Part shown: in pieces, positions 61,402-64,000 of the stretch
How positions within the stretch are numbered: the first letter of the stretch is position 1
How the letters are laid out: each line of letters opens with the position of its first letter
Source of the DNA: JAUNSR01 sp036655355
GTDB lineage: Bacteria > Bacteroidota > Bacteroidia > Bacteroidales > JAUNSR01
Reading direction: 5' to 3'
DNA: 64,000 nt
NCBI GenBank assembly: GCA_036655355.1
Contig: JAVVQG010000003.1
Span: 243,165-307,164, forward strand
Made by a program: the position numbers and the translations under genes
Notes under the pieces: model-generated
Database searches by the model: none
Told to the model about the DNA's origin: nothing
The model's input: the letters and a program-made list of their open reading frames with translations, nothing else

Positions 61402-62775
61402 TTATCTAAGAGCTTCAACTTCTTCTATCGTCAGTGGAATTTTCTTTCCAAGGCGTCTACCACCATCTTCTGTTATTAAATAATCCTCTTCATTTCTTAT
61501 GCCTCCAAAATCTTTATAGCTTTCTACTTTTTCGTAGTTGATAAATTCTTGAAATTTGCCTTCGGATCTCCATAGATCAATTAAATCCGGTATGAAATAG
61601 ATTCCTGGTTCAATCGTAAGCACGAATCCCGGTTCTAGAGGGCGAGCCAAGCGGAGGGACTTTCGCCCAAACTGTGTGCTTTTCGGTTTTCCGTCGTAAC
61701 CAACCCATACTTCGCCGAAATTTTCCATGTCATGAACATCTAAGCCCATCATATGGCCTAGCCCGTGAGGGTAAAATAAAGCATGAGCTCCACATTTCAA
61801 TGCCTCCTCTGTATCACCCTTCATTAAGTTTAATGACTTCATTCCCTCGATTAGGGTTCTGGCTGAAATATCATATACCTCTTCAAATGGTATGCCTGGT
61901 TTTAAAGCTTGGACGGAGTTAATATGCATCGCATTTTGAATTTCATAAATTTCACGCTGCCGATCAGTGAATTTATTATCGACAGGGAAGGTTGATGACA
62001 TATCTCCTGCATATCCCATCTCTGTTTCAGCTCCCGCATCTAATAGGAATAATTGACCGCTTTTTGCAATGTTTCCGTGGTAATGATTGTGGAGCGTTTG
62101 GCCATTAATTGTAGCGATGATTGGGAAGGATAAAGAAGCACCCGAATTTTTTGCGACTGATTCGACGGCTGCAGCAATCTGATTCTCGCTCATTCCGGCT
62201 TTTAACATTCGAATGGCCTCTATATGCATGTCGGCAGTAATGTTACAAGCTTTCTCTATTTCTATTATTTCTTCGGCCGTTTTGTAATTTCTTTGATTAA
62301 CTATGGCACGGATAAAATTAATTGATGGTACTATTTCAGATACTTTTATTCCTAGATATTCCATCAGTTTTAATTGATGCTCTGCACGATAGGTGGGCAG
62401 ATAATGAATTTCTTGATTAACAGACTTGGAGTTAGCAAGGTAAATCGGCAATTCAGCAGATGGTCGTACGTCAGTAATCCCTACTCCATCGCAAGTCTCT
62501 CTTAGGGATGGTTGTTGACCCATCCAAACAATAGAATCGATAGTTAATTCGTCACCAAAAATGATGTCGCGGTCATTATCGATGTCAATAATCGCATTTA
62601 AGCCAGGTTTGTTAATGCCGAAGAAGTAAAGAAAGGAGGAGTCTTGGCGGTAACGGAAACAATTATCCGCGTAATGTAGCCCTTGCTCATCATTGCCAAG
62701 GAATAATAAAACTCCAGATCCTACTGTAGATTTTAATTTCTCTCTTCTTTCAATGTACGTGTTTTTGTTAAACAT
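61402..62775 (-). CDS. pepP: Aminopeptidase P family (Xaa-Pro aminopeptidase)
   Basis: 457 residues. N-terminal creatinase-type domain and C-terminal pita-bread fold. Metal ligands are visible as Asp and Asp (LLDAGAETEMGYAGDMSSTF), His (GLGHMMGLDVHD), Glu (TIEPGIYF) and Glu near the C-terminus (GGIRNEEDYLI). It cleaves the first residue from peptides with Pro in position two, probably in the cytoplasm since no signal peptide is seen. Transcribed alone and AT-rich like its neighbour. Confidence 0.95.
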   Translation of the reverse strand: MFNKNTYIERREKLKSTVGSGVLLFLGNDEQGLHYADNCFRYRQDSSFLYFFGINKPGLNAIIDIDNDRDIIFGDELTIDSIVWMGQQPSLRETCDGVGITDVRPSAELPIYLANSKSVNQEIHYLPTYRAEHQLKLMEYLGIKVSEIVPSINFIRAIVNQRNYKTAEEIIEIEKACNITADMHIEAIRMLKAGMSENQIAAAVESVAKNSGASLSFPIIATINGQTLHNHYHGNIAKSGQLFLLDAGAETEMGYAGDMSSTFPVDNKFTDRQREIYEIQNAMHINSVQALKPGIPFEEVYDISARTLIEGMKSLNLMKGDTEEALKCGAHALFYPHGLGHMMGLDVHDMENFGEVWVGYDGKPKSTQFGRKSLRLARPLEPGFVLTIEPGIYFIPDLIDLWRSEGKFQEFINYEKVESYKDFGGIRNEEDYLITEDGGRRLGKKIPLTIEEVEALR

Positions 62776-63918
62776 AGGCGTGTGTGTGTTGTATTCTTTA
62801 TAAAAAGATAATGGTGTATTTTAGATATTGTGAAATCTAAAGATATAAAGTTAATAGTTAGTGTCTGCAAAAACTAAAAAACGTTCTTTGTATTTAGAGA
62901 AAAAAGAATTCGAAAGTCATAACAATGCGGAGTAGATCGTACTAATTCACCGCTAACTGGAAAGAGATTAATGTCGCTTAAAGGAGAAAAGGGGAAAAGA
63001 AGCATTCCGAATTGTGCCAATTGCGATCAATACAATCCAGGATTTGATTAAACTCACTGAAAAATTTATTCTCATTTTACAAATGTCCCTGTCATATTAT
63101 GAAAAAAAGGACTGAGTATTTATAATATTTCGAGAAATTCATAGAAGAAGAAAGTAAGTTTCAAACAATATAATTGGGGGAGGTCTTTCCAAAAGCATTT
63201 ATGAAACTTTTAGATTCCTTTGTTCTCTCCATGAAGTCAAGTTAGATATTCATTAATACTCGAGATATTCTTTAAAGTATCCAGTCGCATATTATTATAT
63301 TCCTTAATATTTTGATCGAACTTGCAATCCAGTTTAAAACATAAAGAGTCAAAATATAATAGGAAAAGAATATTTTCTGTATTCCGGGAAGGTAGAGAAG
63401 ATTTCGAGGTGTTTGGATTTCTTTGCGGGGAGTAAGAAGTGTTTATTGGAGGTGAGGAGGGCACTGCGGGAAGAATCGAAAAGATCTTTCAAGAAGAAAG
63501 GTGTTTCAGGAGGAAAGAGGGTAAACAATAGAAGGAAAGATGCGACATTGGGAAATGGAATGAAAGGATTCGTTGGATAGAGCAATTTTTGCCTGATAAA
63601 AGCCTTTTGTTGGAGGATCGTAGATAATTTTGCGAAGGATGGTGGCATATTTGAAAGGATGAATATAAGATTCCTATATATAATAGAATATTCTTAAGAG
63701 AGAAGAGGGCATATTGAAAGAATCCGTGTAAACTTTCGAAGGAAGTAAAGCTTAAAAAAGGAGCTCTGAAAGCCCGATTCCAAGTAAAAACTTGAAATCA
63801 AACCCTCTCATTTGTGAATGGTCAAAATAAAGTGAAAAAAAATAAGACGAGAATCTCCTAGAAATCAATGCTATGTCGTAAAACGCTTGAAAATGGATGA
63901 AAATATTTTACACAAACG
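62776..63918. other. 1.1-kb region without a convincing gene
   Basis: AT-rich sequence with only short open frames. A 26-codon frame at 62971-63051 overlaps a start-less 47-codon frame. From about 63360 to 63770 the plus strand is strikingly purine-rich (many GAA, AGG and GGA runs). The minus-strand frames there are Phe/Pro/Leu-rich by-products of this composition. Possibly a decayed gene or spacer upstream of the strong promoter at 63919. Confidence 0.5.
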
Positions 63919-63949
63919 CTTGCGGAGACGGCAAAAAGCGCTACCTTTG
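63919..63949 (+). promoter_or_regulatory. Strong promoter directed out of the window
   Basis: CTTG, 19 bases, then TACCTTTGCATCGC: a near-complete -33 element and a full -7 box. The expected transcript starts near 63956. The first bases contain GCAT...ATGC pairing and no open frame with a start before the edge, which resembles stable RNA promoters of this order. Confidence 0.6.
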
Positions 63950-64000
63950 CATCGCAATCGAGAGAGAATGCGACGCGAATAACAAATGTGATTAAGTTAA

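Noticed and set aside
62971..63051. 26-codon frame with a CxxC motif
   Set aside because: Too short, no promoter close by and overlapped by another frame of similar quality; no support for expression.
1..64000. CRISPR arrays, tRNA genes, insertion sequences, prophage
   Set aside because: I looked for regularly spaced repeats, cloverleaf sequences and transposase or integrase motifs and saw none.

Overview
The window looks like a core chromosomal segment of a Bacteroidota bacterium of the order Bacteroidales. The evidence is: about eighteen upstream regions carrying the phylum-specific -7 box TAnnTTTG, near-absence of Shine-Dalgarno sequences, a ribosomal cluster with no tuf or adk, and products typical of the group (KorAB, SpmA-SpmB fusion, type II glutaminyl cyclase, GIY-YIG UvrC, CPA2 antiporter). 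A Parabacteroides/Dysgonomonas-like organism is my guess. I see no tRNA, rRNA, transposase, phage gene or CRISPR array.

Left part (1-39650): single genes and short operons for housekeeping. In order: a sensor kinase cut by the left edge; ychF; polA; a polyprenyl diphosphate synthase; dtd-mazG-deoC; uvrC; apt; a parS-like palindrome; mnmG; ybeY with a SpmA-SpmB fusion; a TSCPD protein and an AlkD-like protein; an RNase H; aroK-ald; korAB; an M16 peptidase with mnmA; a SIS isomerase with a PfkB kinase; a lipoprotein phosphatase that lacks its catalytic Arg; a DEAD-box helicase; a CPA2 antiporter; a lamin-tail secreted protein; asd; ldcA; glutaminyl cyclase with sufE; rnhB with an HpaII-family nuclease. 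Convergent pairs share strong palindromic terminators.

Middle part (39650-58190): one uninterrupted ribosomal supercluster, rpsL-rpsG-fusA (str), rpsJ to rpsQ (S10), rplN to secY (spc), map-infA-rpmJ, and rpsM-rpsK-rpsD-rpoA-rplQ (alpha), ending at a strong terminator. Two promoters precede it. Wide spacers before rpsG and rpsD are candidate autoregulatory leaders, and two genes (rplW, rplF) have textbook Shine-Dalgarno sequences that are unusual in this phylum.

Right part (58190-64000): AT-rich. A polypyrimidine tract, a lone FtsX-type permease, an aminopeptidase P, then about 1.1 kb without convincing genes, closing with a strong promoter whose transcript leaves the window and may be a stable RNA operon.

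No obviously new multi-gene system is visible. The best leads are the parS site, the orphan HpaII-like nuclease, the pseudophosphatase, the structured leaders, the selective Shine-Dalgarno sites and the 22-bp tandem repeat.
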